NCBI GenBank assembly: GCA_932521025.1
Contig: OW051473.1
Span: 3,472,001-3,536,000, forward strand
Direction of reading: 5' to 3'
From: Oscheius onirici
Taxonomy: Eukaryota > Nematoda > Chromadorea > Rhabditida > Rhabditidae
DNA: 64,000 nt
Every line of letters starts with the position of its first letter. Position 1 is the stretch's first letter. Position numbers and translations under genes: made by a program. The notes beneath the pieces were generated by a model. It did no database searches and had not been told where the DNA came from. It saw nothing but the letters and a program-made list of their open reading frames with translations. Positions 50,036-62,371 of the stretch are shown here, piece after piece.

Positions 50036-52995
50036 ATGGGCGAAATTAATCTCTTCTGTAAGTCGCAAACAAGTAACTTCAATGGCAAACTGCTGGAAAA
50101 CGAATCTGTATGTTGCTTTCTATTAGAAGTAGCTTGACAAATTACAGATTTATTGCATTGGAGGTTCCAGAACAGACATTTTTCTGGGAACAGATCAAGG
50201 AAGGTTGCTACGTTTCAAACTGACAGACAACAAATATCAACTGACGGAATCACGGCAGTTTCCAAGCGTAAGCTTTTCATTTTTTACAGTGTCTATTGTT
50301 TATTTACAGGAAAAAGTCGTCACAACAATTGAACTAGCTTCAGCGCTGAATTCTCTGTTCATTGTGTGTGGATTCGAATTTTTCATCGTCGAATTGGATG
50401 AGTTCAAAGTAAGTTTTATGTTTTTAGTTTGGCTATCATCCTTTTCAAATTACTCCCGCATATTCTGATGTTACACGCTTTGCTCTGAATGTAAACCCGA
50501 CTACGGACGATCCATTCGCTGTGCCAGTAGCGTTTGCACAATCGAAGAAAGGAATTTCTGTAGTAGAAGTGACCGAACGAGGAGCCAGGAAAAAATTCTT
50601 TCACGATACTGGAATGCCTGTCAGGAGCCTTGCTTACTCAAAGTAGGTTTTCTTCCAACGTTTATTTCAAAAGTTTGGTTAAGAGATACGATTTGCTATG
50701 CTTTGGAGTCACACTACCTAGCCTTGAACACAGTAACACGCCAACCAATCCGACTTATTCAACACGATTGTCCAACCCCTTGCATTTCTCCTGTTGGTCC
50801 TGTAAGTCAACTGAAATCATCTTCATTACAGTTATTTTCAGGACGAGTATCTAGTGCGATTTTCGTCGGGTCTCGCTGTTTTTGTCAATGGGGACGGTAC
50901 ATCGCCTAAACCACCATGCGTTCTGTCTACAGTTAAGGGACCTCTCTTTTTCAATGAACCTCACATAATACATTGCGATCGTTTCAAGCTCGTGATTCAA
51001 GAGTAAGTCACAAATAATGTTTTGTTATGTTCATTTTTAGTTGCTTTACTCAGCGTACTGAAGAGTTTCCGTTTGAAAAGATCGAAGCTGTGAACTACAT
51101 CGAGGGACAGATTATTATTGTGAACAATGCAACTCAGCTTCTCACCATTGGCGAAACTCCGGCTGAGGAAACGGTACGCTTTGTTTATTTTTTTGTGTGA
51201 ATGTTGAATCAGATCTCCTCCCTAATGGAACGGAAACAATATGCACAAGCTATTGATCTCTTGCAAAAATCAATGACTGGAAGCAATGACTCGGATTTTA
51301 TTCAGTTGTTGGCATCTTGCTATGAAATGAGTGCGATTGAAGAAATCAAGTCGAATAACTTTGATGCAGCTGCAACAAACTTGCTTGCTTGCAGCATGAA
51401 TTGTCGTGAGGTAAGTATAGATCATTTACTTTAAACTTTTATTAAGATTGTGGAGAAACTGGACGGACATAAAGAAGAAATTGGAGACAACTTTTTACTC
51501 TTTCTGAAACATTTCTTCCTATTTGTCAGAGAAGACCCAAATCTGTTTAATCAAAAGCTGGTAACATTTGTATAGTTTTTCTTTTAAAAAAGTTTACAGT
51601 TCATCGATTACGAGCTTCTACGCACTTGTTATCAATTGAAATGCGTTGAAGAGTTGGATGAAATACAAGATTTCACACCAGATCCAATAGGAGCAGCAGA
51701 GCTTTATGCAAAGCACAATGAGATTAGAAGAGCCGCGGATCTTCTCTTCCAAGCTGAAAAGTACGAAGATGCACTTCCGCTGTACATAAAAGTTGGTGTC
51801 ATTCTCGATGCATCCCATCTGCGACCGCTTCTCTTCAAAATGGAAAGGTTTACTATGAAAATTTAGTCCTTACACCGATTCATTCAGAAACCCGGATAAT
51901 CCAAGCTACCTCCCGTTCCTCAGTCTTCTTGCTCCGTTTTTTGGAACCGAAATCATGCAGGTTTGAGCTACTTTGATTCTTTTCACTTGTTTTTCAGATG
52001 CTCCGACAGTCTAACCTTCCGCTGATCGATGCACAATATATTTTACGAGGACTTCCTGTCTGGGAGGAATATCTTGAAAAACATGCCCCGTGTGACACTG
52101 TAACGTTGGAACTGGCCATTGATTACATTTCTTCAATTCAAGCTGGAGGTACCGCTTTTTCTACATATTTTCATATTCAAATTTCAGACTCCAGTAAAAG
52201 AACAAAGTTGAGACAAGTTATTTTGCACGCCAGTGACGGGATTCTTCCGAAAATAGTTGCGTTCTTGGATTCGGAACTGTTTGCAGTTGAGCTGCTTCTA
52301 AGTCGAGCGCAGGTGATATTCGTCTTTTTTTAAGCTTATCAAATGATCTATAGAAGAACCCTGGTTCAACTCTGAATGACCTTCTAACAATTCACAGAGA
52401 TGATGATGCCGCGGAGCTACTGTCAGCCCGATTTGCAAAATCACATCCAGACGTTGCCCTCCGCTTGCTGAAGTCTTACTTGGATAACAAGTAAGTTGGT
52501 TTTAAGTGAAAATATGTATTTTCTAGAAATTCTACCTCCTCAGTGAACCGAATTGGTAGACTACTTGCCCATGTCGGCAAGAACTTCGATCCAGAGGAGC
52601 TACTCATTAAATTACCGGATGACATGACAATTCACGAAGTAGGGAATACTATTTTCTTTAGCAAAATCAATCTTCAGCTTTCTTCCTTCTTGAAAACGTC
52701 GTTAATCAATAAAACGGAAGCCAATACTAAAGCAAAGCTTTCGTTAGCAGCAGCTAAAAAAGTTTCGGAAATAGAAAAGAAAATTAAGGAGAACAACAAT
52801 CAGTATGTCGAGGTAGAGTTATATTTGGACTGTGGTTAATTTAAGTTTCAGTTAAATGACCATTCTCAATGTCCAGTATGCAGCAGATCTCTCAACTATG
52901 GAGAACCACTGACTATACTGCCAACACGCTTTATTGTACATAGCAAATGTTACAAACATCCTCATCTTTGTCCAGTAACCAACGTCTTATTCTAA
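50036..52995 (+). CDS. TGFBRAP1: VPS3/TGFBRAP1 homologue, CORVET subunit
   Basis: About 17 exons from ATG 50036 to TAA 52993-52995. The N-terminal part is a CNH domain: CIGGSRTDIFLGTDQGRLLR, then ELASALNSLFIVCGFEF and FALNVNPTTDDPF, a motif closely matching TGFBRAP1. Helical VPS39-type repeats follow (MERKQYAQAIDLLQKSM; AAELYAKHNEIRRAADLLFQ; KYEDALPLYIKVG; DVALRLLKSYLD). The C terminus has a zinc-knuckle-like CPVC...IVHSKC. The family tethers early endosomes through Rab5 in the CORVET complex; the HOPS paralogue VPS39 has the same fold, but the CNH motif favours VPS3. The intron after DEFK would be only 19 nt (see findings). A same-strand TMEM87 gene starts 400 nt downstream. Confidence 0.85.
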
Positions 52996-53256
52996 GTACG
53001 GGATCTAACTGTGATTACTTTTTTGCTGGTGCTATATAATTTATGTGCAATTCATTCCATTTTGTGTAAATGAAAGGTATAAAAATGCTTCAAATTTGAT
53101 ATGTTTTGAGCTGATGCTGACCTAGAACAAACCATTGTGCTTTCATGGCGATGAGGTTCAGTTTTGTTAAGCGTAGGGGTTGCAAATTGATTCAGTCATG
53201 TAGCAATTAAGTTTCCTCGGTTACAAGATTAATTGTCAGCAGCTATCCGAAGGTTT

Positions 53257-53396
53257 AATAAATGGGCGCGTTGTTTAGCCGTGTCCACGCAGGGCACGTT
53301 GGTTCAAACGTGTCACAGAATGTGCTTCCTCTTAAACCGCTTTAACCTCTCTAAACAGGAATTATATGTAACAATTCTTATTATTTGCGTTTCAGT
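53257..53396 (+). promoter_or_regulatory. Operon-like junction: poly(A) signal then trans-splice acceptor
   Basis: AATAAA at 53257-53262 lies about 260 nt after the VPS3 stop. TTTCAG at 53390-53395 lies one base before the TMEM87 ATG. A spacing near 130 nt and an acceptor abutting the start are typical of nematode operon junctions. Confidence 0.5.
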
Positions 53397-55790
53397 ATGC
53401 TACAGCCATTAATACTTCTCTTCACTGGTATAGCTCTCATCCACGGAAACCTTCTCAATCCGGGAAAAACCAAACAATCTATAGTCTTAGCCAATAAAGC
53501 TGTGAGGACCTATAAAAACCGAAGAGAATATTTTTTTTCAGTTCAACTATTTCGGGTACGCACAGTCAGCCTTGAATGGCACAGAAGTACAAGTGCAGCT
53601 AGATTGTGCTGACACAGACTTTTCTGTTGAGGTAACCAAAAAAACCGAATTTGTTACAAACGTTTTTCAGGTACAATTTGTTTTGCGATCCTCACCATGC
53701 GACAAAGAGTTTTTTGACAGCAAAAACTCGCAGCAACGGTCCAATTTACTGGTTGGTGATATTTTTGCCGGATAACATTTGTCTTGCAGCAATTTTATTT
53801 CCAAAGTGAAAACAGCTATCCAGTCGGTTACGATTACGATAAGATGTTGTGGTACAAATCTCCTCCCAAAAAGTTCAACTGCGTATGTTGTTTACATAAG
53901 ACTCCTACAAATAACTTTTTTTCAGAAGGATCACATCTTTCATTTCGACCTGGCAGAGAAGCCTATGGAAGTACGAAATGTTACTGGAAAGGTACAGATT
54001 TCACTTTATAATTAAATTTCTTTAAAGGATCCCTTTGGTCGCAAGAAGAGAGAAATCTACCCCGGTTTAAATGGCGGAACTCTTGATGGAGGCACAAAAA
54101 ACTCTCTTACGTATGTCTTCAAACGTAAATTTTATCCTTTTTCTATAGATCCTGGAAGCCTGCTCAAACAATTCCTCATGATGGAATCTATTTCCTCGTT
54201 CTACAGGTATAATCACTAAAACAATTTCCAACTCTTTTCCTACAGATCACTGTGATTGACAATCCCGGAGAGAAGCCAAGAAACGTGACAATCTCTGTTG
54301 AATGGAGACAAAAACACGGATATCTGAGCGCAATTGATTATCCGCTGTTGAGGTAAAAACTTGGCATTACTTTCTAAAACGTGTTTTACAGATTCTACAT
54401 CCTAATGTGTGTCTTCTACGGAGCAATCGCTCTTCTTTGGATGTTCTACTGCATCAAGTACTACAAGGACATTCTGCGGATCCAATACTGGATTGGTGAG
54501 TCTTTCCTTTTTTATATTTATTTGCTCTTTCAGGTGCTGTCATCATAATTGGTATGCTCGAGAAGGCCTTCTTCCTCTCCGAGTACTCGACCATGAACAA
54601 TACCGGCTACAGTACTGAGGGAATCATTGAGCTAGCCGAGCTGGTTTCTTGTGCCAAACGGACTATGGCCAGAGTGCTTGTCATCATTGTGTCTGTTGGC
54701 TACGGAGTCGTAAAACCACGTCTGGGCAACGTTCTCAACCAGGTTGCTGGAGTCGGACTAGTCTATTTTGTGTTTTGCGCGATTGAATCTCTTTCGCGCG
54801 TTTCGAAGGTGAAGAAAATCGTGTGTCGTTTAAAAAAAGATGCATATTATAGAATCAGATCGAAGCCCAGAAGCAAAAGCAATTTGCCGCTCTCCCTTTG
54901 GTCATCACTGACATGATCATCTTCTACTGGATTTACACCTCTTTGGGATCTACCATCACAACGCTGCGAATTAGAAGAAACGAGGTAATTTCACAAACTC
55001 AGTTTTAATACAACTGCTTTTAGGTTAAACTTTCCGTCTACCGTCATTTCACCAACACGCTTCTATTCGCAGCTCTAGCCTCCGTCTTCTACATGATCTG
55101 GTCAATTGTCTACCACGTCTTTCCCGCATGCTTGAAAGAATGGAAGGGACTGTAAGTGTTACCAGTATTTTTGATTTTTTTTTCATTTTAGCTGGATTGA
55201 CACTGCCTTCTGGCACATTCTCTTCTGCACCATCCTAATTGTCATCATGTTCCTGTGGAGACCTTCTAACAATAACCAGATTTACGCATTCACACCTCTT
55301 TTGGATGACAGCGAGGACGAAAACGATCAAGGTGAATTAAATGGCTTTAGGAGTTACCAAAAAATTTTGAAGCAAAAATACCTAGCGTATTTCCATACCT
55401 GAAAATATATATGATTTTTTTCCTGGAAGTTATAAGGCGTACAAATCAAAACGTTAAACAGCTCGTAATTTCGTAGAAATATGTCTTTGTTCACTAAAAT
55501 GTCTTTCAGAAGACGATGAGTTGTTCAATTCATCTGCTGCCGCTTACGACAACATAACACTTCGAGACCATGGAACAGGTGCCGAGAACCGCCGGCAAAA
55601 AGAAAAGGACCGAGAGGATAGAAAGCTACAGGTAGCATTTGAAACTTATTGTCGGTTTTTATTCAAAAACCTTCAGGAGGATCTGCGGTGGATTGAAGAT
55701 CATATTCCGGCCTCTTTGACTGACCATCTCATTATCGACGAAGACGAAGAACGCGAAGCACGGGAGCTGGAAGTCAGCAAAATGCTGTAG
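53397..55790 (+). CDS. TMEM87: TMEM87-family Golgi seven-transmembrane protein
   Basis: ATG 53397 with signal peptide [18 protein letters not shown] luminal beta-rich domain (about residues 20-230, with a cysteine pair and N-glycosylation sites) precedes seven membrane segments encoded from about 54395 to 55260. Diagnostic motifs are [55 protein letters not shown] and [16 protein letters not shown]; these match human TMEM87A/B closely. The cytosolic tail is acidic and ends [19 protein letters not shown]. The family works at the Golgi in retrograde endosome-to-TGN transport and has been linked to mechanosensitive or pH-dependent currents. The start is fixed by TTTCAG one base upstream. One intron, about 180 nt (55331-55509), is longer than the norm here. 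Confidence 0.92.
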
Positions 55791-56148
55791 TCTGTGCTGT
55801 TTTTCAAATTATTATCCAGCTGTAACCATGTGTATTTTTTTAAATATTTGTTGTCTTGTACGAACAATACGGGAATATAAGAATGGATGCAATTCGTTAA
55901 GTAGTACTCAAATGCCTTTATTGTCCCCTGTGAACTATTTGCTCCCCAATGCTAAGTTCAGCCGAAATCTCTAATACAGTGTGTCGTTGTGATATCGTTC
56001 GACTGTCATCGATAATAAAATCACGTGTAAAATAAGAAAACAGACGAATGTTTTTATGTTTGTTGCTCCGGGCTTTGCTTGCTGGGAACGGGGCCGCGTC
56101 GCACGGGGTCTCTCGCGCGCAGCGGTCTGCGCACTCAGCTGATTTGCC
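55791..56148 (+). other. Intergenic region between TMEM87 and TBCEL
   Basis: Contains AATAAA at 56014-56019, about 225 nt after the TMEM87 stop. The 130 nt between it and the TBCEL ATG are GC-rich (GGGGCCGCGTCGCACGGGG), more like an independent promoter than an operon spacer. A CACTCAG 10 nt before the ATG could still act as an acceptor. Confidence 0.4.
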
Positions 56149-58981
56149 ATGGACGAGACCTGTTCGCTAGTCTATCGTATTGAGGAGAGGTACTTGGATG
56201 AGGAAGAGCCGGCATTGGACGACGATGTCATCATCACCACCTTTGTGAGTACCTACTGAGCCTGTTGAACCTCTTCATTAGGTGTTTTTGATCAAATTAG
56301 TTGTTTTTAAACTTTTAACACCTGTAGGAGCAGGATCTTCGTGCAATTTTGATCTCTAAAAGCTTCCAGTCATCGAATTCTGAGCATGACATTCGGTTTA
56401 TTCGTCAGCTGTAGTCTGCCAGCTGGTGCAATGCGGCTGTGGTCTGGAGTCAGCTGGAAAAGAGAACAATCACAACAATGAAACAAATCACTCCTTTTGT
56501 ACTTTTTGACCAAATTTCAAGTGAACCAAAACTGTTGGCTTATAGCAGGCAAGTTTCAGCTTGTCCAAACACTCTCACGTATCATCTGACCCCGGAATAA
56601 ACATCTATTCAAAACAAGAAAACGACTTTTCAAAAGACGTTTTGAGTCATTGTTTTCAATATTAGAAACAGAATGCCTGACCGGAGAGACCTTGTGTCGT
56701 TGTCTAGAAATCCCGCTTTGCAAGTGTCATTAGCATAGACGACAAAAGATGAAAGCGCCGCAGGAATGTCGCCACCTTAACCTGATGTTCCGCGACTGGC
56801 AGTAAATTGCTTAGTGTGAAGACAATTGCGCTTTTCCACATAAAATTCCATGACCTCCAGTTTGATTTACGTAATTGCAGAGTACCTCGCCATGCAAAAT
56901 CGCTACGTCTGGCGGGTTAGAGCTGATATGCTTAAACCACACAAAGATTTCCCATATTGGTGATGTCGGCAGATTCAGCAGTCTCGTCGGTCATGTTCTC
57001 GAGGTAAGCGTTTGGCTGTCACCTGGCTGGACCTCCCATGGGCATGATATGTCCCGCATAATCCTTTGTGCAAACAAAACTTCCGGCCATCGGGACAGGT
57101 GCCGTCCATGCAAATCCAAGCAGTCAAGATGGCCCCCAATATGAAAAGAAGCAGCACGTGATGAATAGACTCTATCCTCGGAGAAAGACAGACACGTTGT
57201 TTAATATTTCAGGCGGATCTGGCCTGGAATGATCTGAACGACTGGAAGACTGTTGGCACCATTCTGGCACATATGCCAGTCATCCGGGCCCTTAACCTCA
57301 GCCATAATCCTCTGGCGCCAGATGAGGTATACTTTTTGGATTTTACAGTCATGATGAAGAACGTCTGTGCACTTTTTTGCTTCTTTCAACGCGCAACCGG
57401 TTCCAATGCAAGATTGGCGCTTTGACAACAGAGAAAAGCAACCTGAGACCAGTTGACAACAACAATAGTCTGAATTTTCAGGAAAACCCGAACCTGCCAC
57501 TGATTCCAAACCTGCGAATGCTCGTTCTCAACGGAACGCACCTGTCGTTCTCACTTTTACGCAAAATTCTAGCCAAAATGCCACAATTGACGGAGCTGCA
57601 CTTATCAGAAAACAATGTTGATCTCACCGATGATTCTTCCCAACCAATCCATGACAATGTTTCTACTGTACATATGAATAGGTGCGTAGAGTTACATTTG
57701 GCTTGACTTGAAATGCACACTTCCGCTTTTACGCCAATACTTTAGGTGTGACTTGAAGCACTGGTCAGACGTAACCCGGGTGCTACAGCGGTTTCCGAAT
57801 CGGAAGACGGTGTTCCTCTACGACAATCCAATCAAAGCTGTGAAGCATGAAGTGCCACCCGCTGGATTAGATACGCTCAAGTGTATAAACATATCCAAGG
57901 TTCGTTGTGTAAAGTCAACCTTTATCTTATCACGAGAGCAATTGACCCCGTGCCATGAGGAAAAAGGAACACATGACCGTTTTTTAGACGGAGGTATCCG
58001 ACTGGAACAGCATCAATGAGCTCAACTTGTTGCCGGGACTTATAGATTTGCGCATTATGAATGTGCCACTGCTTGACGAGTATGCCGAGGAGGAAAGACA
58101 TCACCTCATTATTAGTCGCCTGCCAAACTTGTTAGCTCTTAATGGCTCAGTAATTACACCCGACGGACGCGAGACGGCTGAAAGATTTTTCATTAGATAC
58201 TATCAGGTAGAGCCAGTCCTCTGGAGACATCAAAAGATCGATTGTAGGATGATGAGGAAAAGCGAGATCACCATTACCAGAGGTTGTTGGAAAAACATGG
58301 AACACTCGAAAGACTGGTCAATGTGGATCTCACTCCCAAAAACTGTTGTTCCGTCAATGTAGTCTGTGAGGAGACCAACTTCAAAGCTCGACTGAACATC
58401 AATTTACAAAAGACTGTCGGTCAATTGATGAAGTAAGTACCTAACAATCCACTTGATCTCGATTGGGCACAATCTGTTTTGAGAGATGGGTCCCGACAAA
58501 GGTACTCCAATACCCGTAGTGAACAAACAGATTGCTGCCAAACAGGGGTGGTATGACATCTTGACTGGAGTGCATCTAGAGGCATATTCGATCTTTTCAG
58601 AAGCCTTGAGAAACAAGTCGGCATCAAATACCCCAGAATGAGGATGAAACTTGAAAATGGAGGACCATTCGTCGAAGAGTTGCAATACCACAACATGTCA
58701 CTCTTCTCTCTGCGAATTGAAGACAACAGCACGTTCATTATACAGGTAAGGTCAAGTATGTCCAGGCTGTCCTATTGAATGGCGGCTGTTATATTTAGTC
58801 ATTCAATAGGGTTGGCTATGCTAATTAGCTGTTAGGGAGCAACACCTGCTTGTGGTTATTGGCGGCTATTTTGAGACCCTACCAGTGTTTTGGCGCAAAC
58901 AAAGTTCCAAATCTAAAGAAAGCTTTTCAGTCCAAAATTGTTCAAACTCGTCGACGGAACAACACCAATTCTCCTGTCTAA
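56149..58981 (+). CDS. TBCEL: Tubulin-specific chaperone cofactor E-like protein
   Basis: Exons 56149-56244, 56881-57003 and others to 58931-58981, stop TAA 58979-58981. Leucine-rich repeats: ELICLNHTKISHIGDV, ADLAWNDLNDWKTV, IRALNLSHNPLAPDE, LRMLVLNGTHLSF, LTELHLSENNVDL, INELNLLPGLIDLRIMNVPL. An LRR cap follows, with RLPNLLALNGSVITPDGRE and AERFFIRYY, a signature of the TBCE/TBCEL family. The C-terminal part (FKARLNINLQKTVGQLMK; GGPFVEELQYHNMSLFSLRI) is the ubiquitin-like domain. There is no N-terminal CAP-Gly domain, so it is the cofactor E-like form, which destabilises tubulin rather than TBCE itself. It ends NNTNSPV. Intron 1 (56245-56880, 636 nt) is long and has no visible gene. Confidence 0.9.
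58771..58810. repeat. Perfect 11-bp inverted repeat in last TBCEL intron
   Basis: CCTATTGAATG (58771-58781) and CATTCAATAGG (58800-58810) flank an 18-nt loop. A GGCGGCT string sits beside it and recurs at about 58860. It may be a structured intron element or a remnant of a small inverted-repeat transposon; no target duplication is evident. Confidence 0.5.
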
Positions 58982-59457
58982 AATAGTTTGCTAGCCATTT
59001 CATATAGTCTCTACTCTACCCGATTTTCTGCTCTTTCGTTGTCATTGTCCTGCCAATTTTTTCCCAATTTGCTTAACTCATGTACAAACACTTTCATATA
59101 GTAGAATCTACTAATAGTCATTTCGCGGTTTGCATACCCCGGTATTACGCTTTTAAGGTTGTACATAGTTGTTTTGTATATTTTTTGTTGTTCTCTTTTC
59201 TCTGCCAATAAATCTCTCAGTTTAAACATGACGACCACTGCCTTTGTGTGGTTTACGATGCACAAAGCGCATTATCGCCGTCACTGAGCGGAGAGGATGT
59301 GGATAGTAACGTGGGCACAGGAACCATAAAATGACTCATTAAGCTCCCCCAAGGTCGACAGACGCAATGAAACAAGTTTATATCGGCAGAAGCATAGCAC
59401 AGTTTGAATCGAGTCACGTTATACGGATAAATTCTACAGCAATTCTACAGCTAAAAA
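58982..59457. other. Convergent 3' region of TBCEL and acyl-CoA synthetase genes
   Basis: AATAAA at 59207-59212 on the + strand is the likely TBCEL poly(A) signal. No gene is supported on either strand. No canonical AATAAA is seen on the minus strand close to the synthetase stop; TATAAA near 59372 is the nearest variant. Confidence 0.5.
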
Positions 59458-61888
59458 TTATCGCTTGGCGTTGGGAATGGACATCTTCTTTTTCGGAGTA
59501 GTACTTCCATTGCTCTTTTTTGTAGGTGTCTTGGCAACCGATGTTGGAACTGCGGATCCTTTAACCTCCTTCGTCGTTGTCTCACCCTATACTTTCTGTT
59601 TGTGTTACTGCAGCTAAACAAACCTTTGTGATTGTTCGTTCCCTATCCCAGAACTGTCTCAAATGGCGTCGAAGCACTTTTCCACAGACGCTACGGGGAA
59701 TCTCCGAAATGAAGAATACTCCTCCTCTAAGTTCTTTGAATGTTGCAATTTTGCCTAGTAGATAAATTTGCGTTTTCGTGTAAAAAGTTCTACCTGAAAC
59801 CCATTGCCGAACTTCAGCTGAAGCTAGCAGCGGATGCGAAGGTGACTTGACAACAAAGGCAGCGGGAACTTCACCAGCAACATGATCTTGTCTACCTACT
59901 ACCGCACAGTCGTCTATGCCGGTGTGGGTTCTCAGCACCAACTCTACTTCCGATGGACAAATCTGAGTACTGCTTTGCTGTTTGTATGTCAAGTGCTTAC
60001 TAGCGTTCCTTTGCATTTGATGATATCTTTGATCCTGTCCAAGACGTAAATTCTACCGGTTTCATCGTAGAAAGCGGCATCTCCAGTTCGAACAAAAGCT
60101 CCCGAATCCAGCAGCTCCGAAGTAGCTTTTGGGTTCTTGAAATAAGTAGGTATGACCTGAAAAATAAGTCTCATATAACAACTAATTTTTAGATCCTGTG
60201 GTCCCATGACCAAAAGTTGTCCCGGTTTTCTTGGCGGGCAGATCTGTTTTGTTTCCCAGTTGACAATTTTGAACAGCATTCCAGGCAAAGGAGCTCCAAC
60301 AGTATCCAATTGTTCGTGCTCGTACGGAGCCATTGTACAGAGACCACCTAGTTCAGTCATTCCATAAGCTGAATAGCTTTCGTATGAATCCAAGAAAACA
60401 GCTCACTTTGACGGAAATCCTTCAGTGCCAGACGTTCCTTGACGACAGCTGCAAGGTTTACATCCAATGGGGCTCCGCCACAGAGGAACGATCGAAGATG
60501 AGGAACCTTAACATTTTCCGAGTAGGAGTCAAGAGCAAGAGCCAGCACGATAGCCGGATTCACATGGCAGACATTAATCTGTAAAAAAAATATTGAAGCA
60601 CAACAAAGTATTGTTACCTGGTGATTCGAGATAACATCGATAATAGACTTAGGACTAGTTTTAGAAGTCATGTAGACTGAAGCACCGTTGACGAGAGCAT
60701 AGTAAGCAGAGATGACACCGAAGATATGAGAAATAGACAGTGGAAGAAGAAAACGCTCTTTCTGTATCAGAGGTCCATAGAGAGGAAGACTCATCTGCTG
60801 AATGTTGATGATCATAGACTTGTGAGCCAACTCTGCTGCCTTAAATAAGTTTTAATATAACTAGTTCCGCTATTCAACCTTTGGCAGACCAGTGGTTCCA
60901 CTTGTAAAGAATATCAACATTGGATTAGCCCCTGTATTACTTGAAAGTGGTAGAGAAAGGTTGTTGGTAGGATCTGACGGCGTTTCCTGATCATCCAGTC
61001 CGTTTTCCTAAATTCTCTTGCTGCAATCGACATTTACTCACCTTGATTGGACCGCAATTTTCGGAAACAGGTGACTTCAAATCAGCTCCAAGGTCTTCTG
61101 GCTGTGACGCTCTGAATTCGACATCATGATAACATCTCCATGCCTCACTCACATCAAAGACGCTGAAGATTGTTCCTTTACCAGGGGATTCCTACAAACT
61201 CAAAGAACTCAGTCTCTACCGCCCCTACTTACTTTCTACGCTTTTCGCTGTTGATCGTCTCAGCTGTTAGAACGTCATCAATCACTCTGACGTGCTTGAT
61301 CCTTCCGCCACCTCTCATCTGCGCCTTTCTTCTCACGTCATCGGCCTAAGAACATTATTGTTGCAACGTGTAGCAAGTTGAAACCTTTTGCATGAACTGA
61401 GGCTCAACAATTATGTGGGTAGCTTCACTCAGATCGACTAGTTGCCAAATCTCATCTGAAATAATGTGACTTTTCTTTGCAAAAGTCATAATTACCGACT
61501 GAGTTGAAACCATTGACAGCCACGGCGGAACATCCGATGAGTGAACAGGCCAAGTGAACAAAAATTGCTTGTCCTTGATACAATTCTAGTCTCCAAAATT
61601 TGAAAAAGTTACCTGTTGTTCCAGTGACTACCGCAACTCTGCTGTTTGTGTTTACTTGTAGCTCTTTCAGTCGTGTGGTACACATGTCGCACCATCCTCG
61701 GATCTCAGAAAAACGCCAAGATTTTCCGGTATCGACATCGGACTTAAAAAGGTTCGATGAAAAAATAGTCATTACTTACGATTGCAAGATTACTGCCGTG
61801 AGCTGCAATTTTGTTGAAAAAGTAGTCTGTGAAAGAGACATAGCTGGCTTTATCCCATGTTATTTGAAAGGGATTTTGGATCTCCATG
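59458..61888 (-). CDS. Acyl-CoA synthetase / 4-coumarate-CoA ligase-like enzyme (ANL superfamily)
   Basis: ATG 61886-61888, stop 59458-59460, about 590-600 residues, typical for the family. The phosphate-binding motif TSGTTGLPK is present (near 60890), then LPLSISHIFGVISAYYALV, AYGMTELGG (near 60360), RTGDAAFYDETGRIYVLDR-IKDIIKCKG (near 60030-60080), and the C-terminal PRSVCGKVLRR with the catalytic lysine (near 59690). All core residues for adenylation and thioesterification are therefore intact. It should activate a carboxylate with ATP to an acyl-adenylate and transfer it to CoA; the substrate cannot be told. The C terminus is a lysine-rich tail (TPTKKSNGS, PKKKMSIPNAKR) instead of a peroxisomal SKL-type signal. 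It is divergent from the small gene at 62057, with a 170-nt shared upstream region. Confidence 0.88.
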
Positions 61889-62056
61889 TTGGAGAAGCGC
61901 AGCAGTTGGAATGACTATCCGCGGTAGATATTAAATGCATGCCGACAACATCCCGCCATGCAATACTAAATAAATATCTTCGTTTTTTCGCTTGCTCCCT
62001 CTGTCAGGATAAGTTCTCCAAGGTAAGTTTTCCACGTTTCCTGTCAGTTGTTTAGA

Positions 62057-62357
62057 ATGACACCTGAACAAGAACTACTGCTACGCCTTGTTCAGTTGTG
62101 GATAGTCTCCCGTTGCAAATGCTTCATGAGAAAGTCTAAGTCCACTACACACATTGACTGTCTTCATGTAGACTCCTGGGTATCGGAAGAGCTACACGAA
62201 TGTGCACAACTAGCAGAGTAAAACAATTTTTAACCTAAACCCTAAATTTTTTAGGGCACAGCAACCTTCCGTTACTCCATCTATTGTCGACTCGATCGTT
62301 TATGCAGAGAGCCTGGATAGTCTTCAGCCGGAAACCACTCAAACACGTTGGAGATAA
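62057..62357 (+). CDS. Small protein of unknown function (about 88 aa)
   Basis: A 5' UTR exon ends at CTCCAAG|GTAAG near 62021, and an intron ending GTTGTTTAG leads to ATG 62057-62059. A second intron of 37 nt (about 62219-62255) joins the two coding exons. The product begins MTPEQELLLRLVQLWIVSRC and ends PETTQTRWR. It has four cysteines in the first half, a helical N terminus and an S/T-rich second half. No signal peptide or TM helix is convincing, and I do not recognise a family. The consistent splice signals and single frame support a real gene. Its stop is 14 nt from the stop of the convergent potassium channel gene. Confidence 0.55.
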
Positions 62358-62371
62358 CACATTTTTCATTA

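Noticed and set aside
53280-53330. Possible tRNA fragment (GGTTCAAACGTG)
   Set aside because: No cloverleaf can be drawn with the flanking bases.
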